This document shows, in pieces, positions 33,900-47,168 of a stretch of DNA of 64,000 nt. A program made the translations under genes and the position numbers. The DNA is from Dioscorea cayenensis subsp. rotundata. Lineage: Eukaryota > Streptophyta > Magnoliopsida > Dioscoreales > Dioscoreaceae. The stretch covers positions 20,557,501 to 20,621,500 of the forward strand of contig NC_052474.1 in the NCBI RefSeq assembly GCF_009730915.1, in the 5' to 3' direction. How positions within the stretch are numbered: position 1 is the first letter of the stretch; every line of letters begins with the position of its first letter. The notes under the pieces are model-generated. The model was not told the DNA's origin and ran no database searches. It worked only from the letters and a program-made list of their open reading frames with translations.

Positions 33900-36800
33900 T
33901 CATCATACTTGTCCTTTGGCCCGACCATCTTGATAAAATATTTAAAGCATCACAGCTTGTTAGATAGTGAAATTCCAATTTTGACCTTGAGGAAATCTGA
34001 TATTTGCTTTGGGAGTTTCATGGCCTCACATGGGTTCATGGTGGCAAAAACGGAACGGGGATGGGTTTAAACGGGTTTTTTTTTACCTTTCTTTGGAGTC
34101 TCTTTTTTTAGTCTTTTTTAAAAAAATAATAATAATAATGGAATTTGCTTGTTAGGTTTGTAAAAAAATGAAGGTGTTATTAGGGTTAGGGATAGGGTTA
34201 GGGGTTTTAGCACTGAGGTCACCAGGACACCAACCATGGATGTGTATCAAATAAAGTTGATTTTTTTTATTCTTCCAAAAGGTTAATATATGATATTTTA
34301 TTTATAATAAAATATTATACCTTTAATAAACATTAATAATAAATTAGAGAGGTAAAGGAAAGCATATTTTCCTTTTATTTTTTATTTATAATAAGTTTAA
34401 TGATTTTTAGTTAAAATATTAAAATATCTCTAATAAATTTTACCAGGAGTCCTCAAATGATTTTTGAAACCTTTGAAAATTCAAAATTTTGATAACAACT
34501 TTTAATTATAGATAATGAAAAAAAGTAAAATAAAAACTGAGATTAAATAAATTTTGGATTTTATTTTATTTTTTAATAATAAAATGGTATAAAATAATAA
34601 TATTAGTAAATTTTATAGTTAAAAAGGTTTAAAAATTTTCTTTCATTTATAAAGACAAAGATATCATGAAATTTTTATTTTATTTTTAATTAGAAAAAAT
34701 CAATAATTGAGCTCATAAGCCATATATTCCACATGATGTTACATGTAAAACATAGAATTTAAGCGACACTAAAATTCAAATGTCGATTAAATAGCTTTTA
34801 ATGATGGAAAATGAAATATAGCAGATAAATAAGACCAAATGAACCTCTATTTTTTAAAAATAATAATAATATAAATAATTAATATAATTTTTCTAAAAAC
34901 ATACCACTTTGATGGCCCTAAATTTATGATTAGTAGCTAAGATTGATATCCACCAACAACTGAATATGCTTTGAAGATTTTTAAGTTAAGTAGGGATGCA
35001 GACATTTGTTAGACAGTGGAGAAACAAAGACTAAATTCAAGGATTCCATTGGAAGGCCATGAGAAGGTGGGTGTTATTTGCATCCACTTGACATTGACAT
35101 GGTTATTTGTTTTGTTTATTTATTTGATAACTTGTTAAGTTTGATTTAGACATGCAACTTTCTTCTCATACCAAATTAATACTGTCCTTATTATCGTTCA
35201 ATACATGAATTATAACTTTTATTTATTTTTTTTAAAAATTAAATAAACCACTTTAATTAAAACTAAAAAAGTACAATGACCCGACATGTACACTGTTTCT
35301 TATTGTTTGTCACTTCTAATTTCATTATTATTATTATTGTTATTATTATTATTATTTTGTATTATGTGTGATGATAAATTGTTGGATCAAAATCATATTC
35401 GTAATTGATATAGATGGTACAACTATATAAACTCAACTATTTACAGTATACATGACTGTAGAATATAATAAATTAATGATAAATATTAAAATTAAGAGAA
35501 AATAAAATTAATACAATAAAAAAAATGACTAATCACAATATCTGCCATAATATTAATATCAAGCATATTTTAAGATTAAAATCTAGGTATATCCATGAAA
35601 AAGTGAAAGATTATAATGAAAATTTCATAAAGAAAAAAAAAAGGAGAATGAAAAGAATAAGCACAATTACACACATTAATTATGCAAGGTTCAAAATAAC
35701 GCATGCAATGTGGATAAGGAAAAGGACATTGGACCAAACAAATACATGAAATTGTGACTCCATAGACAAAGGAATTCTTCACGTAGTGTTTGCATGTCAC
35801 TACCAAAAAAAAAAACAAAAACAAAAATAAAAACAAAAAAAAAGGGTGCAATTAGAGACTTGTTAGGGTTATAAAGTGAATAAAAATCTTAACTAATAAA
35901 TTAAAGTAGTTAGTACAACAATTTAAGATCTTTTGACATAAACCTATATTTTAATTTTTTAAGGTTTCAATTGAGTCTAGTAGTATTTACAATTTTCTAA
36001 TAAGAAACATCAAAATGAATCAAACAACAAAAGATTGAATCAAGCATATCATTCTCTTTTATTGAGAGAGTAGATCAGTAATCAAATTAATTAGTACATC
36101 TTAGGAAATAATTTCTCACCCATTTATCAAATTATACTAAAGTGATTTTACCATGATAAAAAATAATTAATTAATTAGTTAAAAAATTAATTTAAAAATT
36201 AGCTGTGTTTATTTGGAGGATTATTCCATAACTATTCATTTTGTGTAACTTATACAAAAGTGGTTTTTCCAATGATTAAAAAGTGCTTTTTCAAGCTATC
36301 TATAGATAAATTAATTAACATGCAAACCGTAATGTATTAATTAAACAAATACATCTTGACTTTTGGTGATTAAGCATTCCTTAAAACATGGATGTCTTAA
36401 TATTTATCATTTGAATTTTTTTAATGTTGGAAAAAAATATAATAAATACAATAAATTATCAATAGTTGTTTATTTTGACTAGAATAGTAATTAGGACCAC
36501 TTATAAGCAAGTATCCAGGCCATTATCTTAACCAGATAGATGAAATAAGATATCATCCCACCTAAAAGTTTTAGGACAAAATGCCACAACTTTTGAAATT
36601 AGAGAAATTAATGTCAAATGAATTATAGCAACAATGTTGAATTCAAATGTCAATTGAAAAAAATTAAATAAATTGAATGGATGTTCAAAAAGTCAGAGAA
36701 AATTTCTCATGCTTATCCAAAACCATAATAAAGTTTATTTAGGATAAACTTATACCAAATCTAAGGGGACCTAATCTGCATTATTTAAGTATAGAAATAA

Positions 36801-36944
36801 AAAAAAAATTAATATTATTTTTTTTTAATTGAAAGTTTAGAGATTGATTAAAAAAAATGTCTAATGTCTTGATGAGAGTCCTTTGCACATATATTTGTGA
36901 TTTCATTTTTGTTAAAGTCTAGTGTGTTTCGTTAAAAATATATA
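33900..36944. other. AT-rich spacer, upstream of the RRM gene
   Basis: No gene. It contains a stretch of GGGTTAGGG-like words at about 34184-34206, an ATT microsatellite at 35320-35355 and long A runs. The open frames at 35525-35851 are low complexity and overlap on opposite strands. Confidence 0.6.
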
Positions 36945-37579
36945 TGTATGTACAATGGCGGACCCAGGAATTTAGTTCAAATTTTGGATTTAAATAAAAG
37001 TCAATATTCTCATATTCATCACTTTTTAATTTTTCCCAAGATTTTTAAACTCAACCATAACCTCTCCTCACCCAAACTACCGACTCAAAGAATAAAACCA
37101 ACTCATCTAGTAAAAGGGTTGCAAGTCAACTCACTATAATTGTGAGGGATGTTTTGAACAATTTTTCAAACTTTATTAAAACTTAAAAAAATTTAGTAAT
37201 TTTTAAATAAGAAAAAAATTTCAATGCCACATTATTAATTTAATTTTTTCTTGATTATTAAAAAAATCATAAAGTTTAGATATTATTTTTCTTATATAAT
37301 TTTTAAAATTTCCACAATTTTTTGAAAAAAAAACCTTGTTTTTAATTACTAAAATTATTAAAAATTTACAATTGGAAACTCTAGGATTTGAACCATGGTG
37401 AGCTCCTATCATCCAACTCCCAAAAACCACTCAAGCACATATCCATTACATATTAGCTAAATACAAACAAAATATTATTAAACATTAATATTCATATAAA
37501 AAAAATATTATTGGACACGGTTCTTCTAAAGTTTTCCGGTCCGAGCTGGCCCCCATGTGGGTCCGCCCCTGTGTATGTA
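36945..37579. mobile_element. hAT-type non-autonomous element, 619 bp, 8 bp target duplication
   Basis: The element spans 36953-37571. The left end is CAATGGCGGACCCA and the right end (inverted) is CAGGGGCGGACCCA, 12 of 14 identical. The identical 8 bp TGTATGTA lies directly outside both ends (36945-36952 and 37572-37579). Eight-bp duplications and C-A-rich short inverted repeats fit the hAT superfamily. No transposase is encoded. The repeat is read directly; because the duplication is partly alternating T-G/T-A, a small role of chance cannot be excluded, but end repeats and duplication coincide exactly. Confidence 0.85.
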
Positions 37580-38039
37580 TATACATTACAAAATAATTAA
37601 ATAAGTGGGAAAATTATCATGCACAGCAGAGAAATAGTAATTTCTTTTGATATAATTGATGTTAATAAAGAATCAATTAACAATATCTAACCATCTTTCC
37701 CTGTAAAGATTTGATTAAAACTTTCAATTATTTTATTGATAAATGTCAATTTGCTGCCTAAACTTGTAATTCCATCTTTTTCAACACAAAAATCAATCAA
37801 TTTCCATCTAAAAATTTATTAATGTTAAAATAGCTGACATGTTTTGCTTCATATCTTAGCATTTTCATGTTTATTTGAAAATGATATAGTAACTACTTTA
37901 AAATATAAAAAAAAATTAAAAAATCATTGAATTAAATTAAATATTTAAATCATAAAATTATTACATATTAAAATAAAAGATATATTTATAACTTAAAATG
38001 GTAAGAAACAAAAAATAAAAATAAAAATTTACAAAGAAG

Positions 38040-38510
38040 GGTAATTTCGTGGTTAGAGGAAATGATGAGGGCAAAATGGAAAAGTGATGTGATTGGAATC
38101 ATCTTTCTCTCGTCTAATCACAGCTGTCCAATCATGGTCCAACGGTTGCCAGTTATAAAGCGGGTCCCACATGCACTCGTCGCCTTGTCTTCAACGCATC
38201 ACAACCCTACGATTTCCATCGGACGGTCCAGATCTCTCCCGAAGCCACAGGACTTCGCTTTTGATAAACGCGTTTCTCGGGAAACGAGAAAGTGTGGTTA
38301 AAGCAGTGGAATCCAATGAATAGTACCGTTTCCCATGACGATTCCCATTTCGACCGTACAGGATCAGCAGCCTTGCTGTCATCAACCGCATGCACACCGT
38401 CCGATCACCATCGGACGGCCAGCAAAGCTGCAACTCCCTGTTGTGCTTTGTTCCTCCCTATCGGGTCGGGCTTCCCTTAAAAGCCCGAAACCCTGTTTGG
38501 GAGGCCCAAC
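38040..38510. promoter_or_regulatory. Promoter-like island without an adjoining gene
   Basis: About 470 bp of near-balanced GC in AT-rich DNA. It carries CCAATCA boxes, CATCGGACGG in direct orientation at 38217 and 38407 with the inverted CCGTCCGAT at 38397, an AAACGCGTTT word, and GGGTCCCACATGC. Such motifs are typical of plant upstream regions. No coding sequence follows on either strand. It could be a relocated promoter fragment, a captured gene end, or the upstream region of an unrecognised non-coding gene. Confidence 0.4.
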
Positions 38511-39764
38511 TTGATGTGGTTAACAGCTCGAAATTAATTTTAAATCAAACTAAAATATAATATGACTAAAAAATAACAGCTCCCCAGCTTTCTCTGTGCC
38601 AAAGTCACTGGTTTAAATAGTTAGTTAACAGTATTAAAAAGTAAATCTTTTATGTAGCTTGTGAAGTACTGAGGGTTTGAATCCTCATTAAAAAAATTAG
38701 TTCACTAGTGATATCACAATCCACACTCAAAAACATATATTTTTCGCTATTTTCATATATATATATACATATATATTTTAATTTCCATATATATATGTAT
38801 TTGAAATATGAGAATAAATCACTTATCAAATACTCAAATGTTATTTTTATTATTATTATTACCATGAGTTAATATCTAATTTAATCAAATATAATGAAAA
38901 TTTATAAAATATTATATTGGGAACATGAGGACCACAATACAGTGATAAGAGAAAAGAAGTGTCAATGATGGGTTGGATTAATTTTTTTTTTTAAGTTAGT
39001 TGATCTCACCAACTTGGCTTTTAGTTATTTTAGTTGGTTCGGATACACTAATTATGATCTCATGTTATACATAATTTATTTTATTATTATTATTTTTTTA
39101 AAGCAATTTATAAATCCACAGTGTGTTTGGTAGGGGTTTTTATAAGTACATATTATTGTTAGGAGTTGGTATTTTTAGGAGTTGAATTTTTTAGTAGGAA
39201 TATTTTATTAATATTAGTTATTTTTATTATTTTTTCTATGAATTTTAAATTACTTAATTTAATCGTGTAAACAAATTATGAAATCAAAAGAATAAAAATA
39301 TTCGGTGAGGTTTTGACTATAAATTTATAATACAAAATTTGACATCGTTAAAATAAATGATCTTTTTACCTAATATTTTCATGGATTTTTGCATGTTATT
39401 TTTTTCATATATATATATATAAAAACCAGTTTTTAAATTTTTTCTAATGATTTACTGCTATTTACATGTTTTTTTTTTCTTGGGTTTCTCATTTCTATAA
39501 TTTTTTTTAAAAATATGAAATCTCATTAGTTATGAACTTTATTAAAAAAAAGGGCAAACTTGTAATTGTCCTTAAAAGAAGGCAATTGAAACAGAATAAA
39601 GATGAAAAGGGCCAGTAATAATTAATCATATAATCAAGGGGTTCACAAAGATAATCATAATAATAACTACAATATAGATAAGATTAATAATAATAATAAT
39701 AATAATAAGTATATAAGAAGAAGAGATGTAGTACTTTATAATGATGTGTGAGAGAGAGAGAGAT

Positions 39765-40040
39765 GGTTAGCTGTCTCCAACTCAGTGTCACTTTTGACCG
39801 GAAAGGGACGTCAGAGATGGGAACGTGGGCTCTCTGGCCCACTGGGCCCCCACCCAACCCACAAACTAAACACAACACAACCTTTGAATCCCGGTCCGGG
39901 TTAGTGGTTCGGTTTGATTCGATTTGGTTTGGTTTGGTTTGGTTGGATCCGACCGGGTTCACAGGCTTTTCATTGGCTGGCCTGCTGGCGTGCCACACTT
40001 GCCAGGCTTTCCAGCCTTGCTTCCTTTGACCCTTCTTACA
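39765..40040. promoter_or_regulatory. Second promoter-like GC island
   Basis: It contains GGGACGTCAGAG (ACGT core), GGCCCACTGGGCCC (two overlapping TGGGCC/GGCCCA site II-type words, common upstream of plant housekeeping genes), a TTTGG-repeat TTTGGTTTGGTTTGG and CATTGGCTGGCC. Both strands have open frames of 62-119 codons, but these lack any family resemblance and overlap each other. No gene start follows. Confidence 0.4.
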
Positions 40041-42270
40041 CAACTGTAACCTTTTTATTTTTATTTTTATTTTATTTTATTTTTTTAATTTTGTCTCCTT
40101 GATCTTATGGTTGGAATTTTATGTTTTTATCTTTTGATTTTTGCCTAGTCTGATTTGAGTGATTTTTTATAAACAATAATTTTAAAAAAAACTTATGCTA
40201 TGTTGTTTACAATTATATAATTGATATTTTTTTAAATAAATACAATAAAAATAATTAGTCAGATATGTGTGAACATACTGAAAAATGATGATCCAATTTG
40301 CTAAATCCTTACATATTAGCAGGGGTTTAAATTATAAATCTGTATTCACATTAGGATATGTGTCTAACGGAATTTGAATTTGAAACACTTAAAAATCTCA
40401 CACCCATATATTTCAGTAGTAGGTCAGTATTAGTGGGCTTGAAATTTTTACTTATGTAGTTTTTTTTTTTTTATGATCAATTGATATATAAACATTTACT
40501 TTTAATTTTAAACATTGACGAGACAAGTTGAAAATAAATATTTTTATAGTTTTCAAAATTTTAGCAGTGAACTAGGCATGTACACAATAAGAATTAAATA
40601 TTACATAACTATAAATACATAAAAATGTAAATAACATGATAATTTCATAATCAAACTATAACAAGATATTTAGATAGCAAACAACAGATAACAATTTTTT
40701 GATAAATAAATAAATAAATAGTACAAACTTATTGCATAACAAACACTTTAGATATATAAAAATAAAATAAAATATTTATAATATTTCTCATAAATAAATT
40801 ATAACCATTCAAATTGCTTAAGAGGAATGCATTCAACTAAATTACAACTAAGATATTACAAATTTAGGTTACTTTCCTCCACATCTTTAAAATAAAATGA
40901 GATTAATTACCGACAATTTTTTTTTGTTATATTAATAAAATCATTATCATCATCATTATTTTCTGTCATTGACTAACAGGTTGTTTAAAAATCACAACTT
41001 TAGTCTAGTCTAGAGGTGATATATTGGGAGCATATTAAGGGAATAGATCTCTTTCAATCCTTTTTTTAATATAAGAATTTAAACTCAAAATCATTTACGA
41101 AACAACCTGAGCGGCTAAGCCTTTACTCATTATTCTAGCCTCTTTGATAAGTTATTATTTTTTAATCAAAAATCAACAACACCATTGTTTTTAAATAATT
41201 TAGATTAAGATTATTATTATTATTATTATTATTATTATTTAAAAATTTATTTGGTGAGCTTTTATTAAGTACAAATATTATGATTCTATGGTTCAAACTG
41301 AGGCCTTCTAACATTGTTTGGGCCTATCTAAATTTGGACTAAAATTTAAATGGAGCCCATTGAGCTTTCTATATTTAATCATGGACCTGAATCATTATCA
41401 AGACTAAGCTTCTATTGCTTAAAATTTAGGGGCATTTTTATTTTTAGCGATTCTCATAAGTGGATCAATGTCCTGGTAATTAGTTAGTTTATTTATATGT
41501 TTATTATAAAATAATCTTATCATGAGAAAAACTATCAAATTATATTATTTTTAATATATATTTATATATGTATGTATATAACTTCAGAATAATTGTAAGC
41601 ACATAAAATAAAAAGAGTGGGTAGTAAATCATGCTAGGAAAATAATCTTTTCTTAGTTGTTTAATCAATGTTTTATATTGATGGTAAAGACTGTTGACTT
41701 TTTTCTTTTGTTTTTATATAATATTTTACAAAATAAGTGAATTTTTTATGGGAAATATTTTGAACAAGAAAATATATTACTGTTTGATCTATATATTAGA
41801 TATTGTGCATAAAGTGTTTATCTCATCGAAAGATACGGATTCGAATCTCAATTCATGCAAGTGGATAGTGCAGTTGTTGTAGAGTTCAATTCTTCATTTG
41901 TACTTATTTTTAACATGTGCCTTGTCTAAATTTGTTAAAAATAACCTTTTAGTTATCTTTTATTATATAGTTTATCATTTTGATTTAGTTTATATGGTTG
42001 ATTCAATTTTGCAAAAAAAAAAACCTTCTAATTCGTGTGTTTATTAAGATTTAACAATCATATTATCAATATTTAATAAAACCTCATATCATTTACTTTT
42101 ACTGTAAATACCCTCTTGGTTAAATTTACTGATAAAAATGTGTTAAAAGATCTGAACAATTTTCTTATTTTAAAAATTTTAATTATTTAATATTTTAAAA
42201 AATTTTAAAATATTATTTTATTACTCTCTCTCAATATATAGATATATATATAATATATAGTAAAGACAAC
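40041..42270. other. AT-rich spacer
   Basis: No gene found. Includes an ATT microsatellite (41212-41240). At 41770-41880 a B-box-like GGATTCGAATC follows a weak A-box-like region, possibly a SINE relic. Confidence 0.55.
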
Positions 42271-43123
42271 TATGGGGTGTTTGATTACAAGGCTTAGAGT
42301 GGGAATCATTACTTAGTAATTCCAATGCTTTATTTGGATGACCATGCAATGGAGTGAGAAAAGAATTGTCATGATAATGAGTGAGGAGTGAGTGAGAAAT
42401 GAATGGCAATGCTCCCTAACAATGGAAGAATTGCTCATTCCTCTCAAATTTCTTGGGGTGAAATGTCACATCTGCCAATCTTATTTAATAATTAAAATAA
42501 TAATTTAATTCAATAATAATTAAATATATAATTTTAATAATAAATAATGATTTAAGTGAAATAATAATAACTTATAAATAAAATATTAATTTAATTTAAA
42601 TAATAATTAATTATGTTATTTGAATAATTAATAATAATTAATGTGAAATAATAGTAACTACTAATTAAATATAATAATCTAGTTCAAATGATAATTAAAT
42701 AAATAATTTTAACAATAAATAATAATTAATGTCGAAAAAATAATAACTAATAATTAAAAATAATATAGTTTAAATAATAATTAAATAGATAATTTTAATA
42801 ATAAATAATAATTAAAGTGAAATATTTAGTTATATGAAAATAACAATAGTCAAAATATTTTAAAATTAAAAATAATTATTATTTAATATAAAATGATAAT
42901 TATTATTTAACCTAACATTTTTTCTTATTAACTTATATTAAGGATATAAAAGTCTTTTTTTACCACAATATTCTCTTTTACTTTTCTCCCATTCCCAATG
43001 AATTACTCTCTCATACCCTCCAATCAAACACAGTTTTCCTCACATTCATAATCTATTCCCTCTTGTTCTCATTTCTATCACATTTCTCTTTAATTCCACT
43101 CCTTACAAATAAACAACCCCTAT
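42271..43123. mobile_element. PIF/Harbinger-like MITE, ~847 bp
   Basis: The element spans 42274-43120. The left end is GGGGTGTTTGATTACAAGG and the right end (inverted) is GGGGTTGTTTATTTGTAAGG; the inverted repeat continues imperfectly for about 40 bp (AGAGTGGGAATCA / GGAGTGGAATTA). Flanking TAT on both sides fits a 3 bp target duplication. There is no coding capacity. The interior is extremely AT-rich and holds four copies of an ~87 bp unit at 42511-42835. Tourist-type MITEs share the GGGG..GTTTG start; the size is larger than most. Confidence 0.75.
42511..42835. repeat. Four tandem ~87 bp AT-rich units inside the MITE
   Basis: Units start near 42511, 42599, 42686 and 42773. Each carries variants of ATAATTAAATA, AATAATAATTAA and GTGAAATAATA in the same order. 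Expansion explains the unusual element length. Confidence 0.7.
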
Positions 43124-45443
43124 ATTTTACAACTTTTACTTTCATTTTTTAGTAGGTAAATTTTCTAAAAATATGGACAAGCCAATGAACGATTATTAGT
43201 AATTCACCATATTATGTTTTTTTTTTCCAAAAAATAAAATGTTAAAAATATTATTGATTTTTAGCATGTTAGCAAGACCCATGATTAGGTTTTTATAGAT
43301 TGAAAATCAAAGTTTATATTTACAATCATTTGTTCTTTAATATAGTTATTTGAAAATATTACATATTTAATAATATCAGTCAATAAAGTTTATTATAATA
43401 ATTTAATTGGAGACACCATTCATTTCTCCTCACTTATACAGTCAATTTTTAAAAATTTAAATTTTTATAATTTCAATTAAAATAAAATTTAATAAACATG
43501 AAATATAACAATATGTAAACAATGCTAGGTCCAATAATTTTGTTCCCTTGCAGGTCAACATAACACATCACATATGGGTACTATTGTTTTCTGTCTCTTC
43601 TAATAATAATAATAATAATAATTATTATTATTACTTTTATTAAAACTAGAAAAATAAAAGTTACGAAATCCTGTTTATTATGTATAATAGTTAAATCTCA
43701 GGGATAATATATATATATATATATCAACAAATATGGGCAAACATGCCAAACATCAAGCCACTTATTAGGAATAAGCACATATGAGAAATTCAGCTCTACA
43801 ATATTCATGTGTTCACGTTCACCTATGTAAATTAGGATTTAAACTTATTTTTTAAGCAGAATGAATATCATGCATAAAAAATCTGATGTCAATAAATTAA
43901 ATAATTGTTTAATCCCATACCATCATTACAATCGGTATTTAATATTTAGCATTAAAAGAAAACTAATTTTGTTTTAAAATAATTCATCATCTCATAGAGA
44001 GGCACATACCTTCCATTATTTACTCTTTTGTTGTTGTTTTAGTCTATGCTTTTATTATTTTTTTAATAAATACAGATAAATCATGCTATAAGAATCAAGT
44101 ATAACATACCCTTGTCTTTCATTTGCAAACTCGCGAAGACTCTTTGGGCATTTGCAATAACTAATAAATCTTTATTTTTAACTGTAATTTATGAAATCAA
44201 TTTTTTAATTTCTATAATATAAAAAATTCTCATAATCCATCATCATCTTTCATATTTTTTCTTTTGTGCAAAAATTCTTTCTATTGTTATAGTTTTTTTA
44301 GACATATGTATTTTTTTTTATTACCCTTCTCTTTTTTTTATTATATTAATTTTTTTTTTCTATCTAGTTTATGTATATTTTTATTTTATATCTATTATAG
44401 AGCTCAATTAACAATGCTCATTTTTCAAAATAGATTAAAACAACTAGTGGCTCCATCCAATTGATCGAATAGACAATAAAGGAAGATGTACAACTAATGA
44501 ATATTTATAAATTACAAGATAATAGGTTTAATAATGATAGATTCCATTCAACAATTAGTAATTCCAATAAAAGTGATAATAAAAGAAAAGTTAAATAAAA
44601 AAATAAAAACATATTGTTTTTAAGATTTAAAATTATGAAAAATATAGTTACAAATATGAAAAATTTTAATTTTAACCAAATTATATAAAATAACTTACCT
44701 ATCAAGGTTTTTTTTTAACAATAAAGTAAAACCATCCTTTATATATATATATATATATTATTATTATTATTATTATATCTCAACAATGAATACTCACTGA
44801 TTGCCGTCATAGCAAGATATTGGGTTTCAACCATATTAGAGTATTTCAAGACCTAATTACTTCTGTTTATGCGAATATTTGATACATTGTGTGAGATAGA
44901 GATTCTTTTGTTTATTGAGCTGAATCATCAAAAGGATTAAAAAAACAAAAAAAAAAAAAACACATTGCAAACTTGTACGTATGCATGCAATACTCTATAT
45001 TTTGATCATGTCTCTATCTCTGTGTCCTACTTCATATATATATTGGATTCTTTGTCACTTAACAACACTTGTTTAACCACGCCACTTGCTGCTAAACTCA
45101 TTGCAATTATAATTAACTTTTTCTTTGAAATATTAAATTAATCCTTCTTTTAAAAACAGTAATAAAAATTTTCTCAATCCACTTACATGCACTATTTTCT
45201 TTTATACAAAATATGAACAAGCCAAATTAAGAACTTACACAAACATAATGTTATTTTTCAACACTCCTATTTATATGATTTGAGGTTTGAATTCTCTACG
45301 TAGAAAACTCTATGCTATTTAATCAAAATGTACTTAATTGTACCTTTACCATTTGATCTTAAAAAATAGATAATTTTTTATATATTTTTATGAAAATTAT
45401 ATTTGATGCTGTACTCTACTGATTTTATTTCTTTATATACTTC
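43124..45443. other. AT-rich spacer
   Basis: No gene. TAA/ATT microsatellite at 43602-43632, TA runs at about 43710-43724 and 44741-44758. Open frames at 44264 and 44505 are low-complexity Phe/Leu-rich and not credible. Confidence 0.6.
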
Positions 45444-45890
45444 GGCGATTTTTATTAAAATAGTATTGTTTTTTTTATTAATTTCCAAAATACGCATTTC
45501 TGTAACTATTTACGGAAATGCGCATTTTATATTTTTTTATTATTTTTTTTAAATTAGCGGGTTCCATGGTCATTTTTTAACATTTAAATTTAATTTTTTT
45601 TAAAAACAGAGGGGTCGTTATATTTTTAATATTAAGTTTTTATTTTTTTAAAAATCGGGTCTGTAGTTTTTAAAAATTAAAAAAACATTTTACATTCAAA
45701 CCCTTATAATTTTTTTATTAATTTTTTTATAATCACTTCTACTATGTTATTTTTTTACTCTCACTAATTAGTAATCTACGTTAATAATTTAAATAAATAA
45801 TTTTAATATTTTTTCATAATAAGGGGGTTGTTGAAATGAATTATTTGTGGCATGTGGCACATACCCCATTCAAGAGACGTGGTAATATGT
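45444..45890 (+). mobile_element. Partial second copy of the 13.9 kb Mutator-like element
   Basis: It begins GGCGATTTTTATTAAAATA, aligned to the GGCTAATTTATTAAAATA terminus. It follows the left inverted repeat through the palindrome (CGCATTTCTGTAA / TTACGGAAATGCG, about 45493-45523), AACAGAGGGG, TTACATTCAAACCCTTATAA and ACTATGTTATTTTT. It then continues past the repeat into the subterminal region (CATAATAAGGGGGTTG). The opposite terminus is missing, so this is a truncated copy. Confidence 0.75.
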
Positions 45891-46114
45891 CATTACCACA
45901 AACCAAACGGCCCTTGAATGTTAAAAGCAAATATTAACATACAATTCAAAGTAAAACATATATTTTTGGTTTATTAGCACAAAGTCTCTTGAGTGGGGTG
46001 CTCATTTTGAAAGAACATGAGATCAAATCTCAATGCTCACACAGGTAATATTAAGATTTTAATTCTATATGTGTGTATATATATATGTGACTTCCGACTT
46101 TTATCACATATTTA

Positions 46115-46152
46115 TTAAAAATAAAATAAAATAAAATAAAATAAAATAAAAT
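46115..46152. repeat. AAAAT microsatellite
   Basis: About seven tandem AAATA/AAAAT units within the upstream region of the SUN gene. Confidence 0.85.
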
Positions 46153-46509
46153 ATACACTTCTGAGAATAGTTTAATCCTTATGCTCCTCGAGATCTCCAT
46201 CAAGGAATGAAAATTGCTTGCTTAAGTGGCCTTCTATAAATTAATGGTTGGTCTAAGTCAAACAATAAATAACAAAAAAAAACATAATATAATGAAATAT
46301 AATAAATGAATAAATAATAATAAATATTTTGAAAACATTCAAATTCTCTTTTGGAATCCTTCCTTAGCTTTTCATACACATGAAGTGAACACTTACAAGG
46401 ACTAAATCCAAAATTACAAAAATTATAAGTATCAATTCGAAAAAAGAGGGAGTGATTTGCAAATTTTCTCTCGTCTTTGTATTCGGCCGTGGCCAGCTGT
46501 AACGGGACC

Positions 46510-46688
46510 TTCAAGAAAAGCAATCAATTTATTTAGGAATTTCGAGAGAAAGATCGAGTGAAACGCAAGAGAAATTTCGATCTAGCTTTTCAATGGATTG
46601 AGTTTTTGATTTTGTGGAGGAGGAGAAGAAGAAGAAGGCAACGGATCAAAGTGAGGAACTCTTCCGGATTTGATTTTGGGAATTTGAG
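46510..46688 (+). other. Probable 5' untranslated exon of the SUN gene
   Basis: A GA-rich exon-like stretch ends at a splice donor (TTTGAG|GTATTT, 46688/46689). A T-rich intron follows to the acceptor TTTGCAG at 47146, and the coding exon begins at 47147. The transcription start is estimated only. A short upstream frame (from 46558) runs through the donor and is not expected to be protein. Confidence 0.55.
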
Positions 46689-47168
46689 GTATTTTTTTTA
46701 TCCATTTTTTTTTTTTTTGAATTTTCTTGTGTTTTTATTGGTTTTTTTATTTCAGATCTTTGTGCCTGGATTGAGAGTTTTTGATTGGTTTTATACTGTT
46801 CCGTTACTCGGATCAGTGCGTGTTCTTCTTCATCTTTTGGTTTGTTTTGTGATTTGGATTCGTTTAAAGAAAATTAATGGAAGATACATATGAAATGGAT
46901 TGGTTTTTTTGGTTTAATTGTTCTGATTTTGTGGAAATTTAAGGGAAACCACATTGCTTTGATCTGCAATATAATGGAAAATTTGTGTGAGATGTGTTTG
47001 TGATGTGACGTGGTTGCTTTGTTTCTCCACGAAGTCTTTCTTTTGTAAATCTGATGGATTTAGGGTTGGAGCGTCATTTACTCCAACAAAGTTTGGATTT
47101 TTTTGCCATGGTTTGCTCTGCTAATTGAATTGCTTTTGATTTGCAGACTTTAATTGGATTCATGATCG

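Noticed and set aside
46558..46893. 111-codon open frame at the start of the SUN transcript
   Set aside because: It runs through a clear splice donor into a T-rich intron and has no family resemblance.
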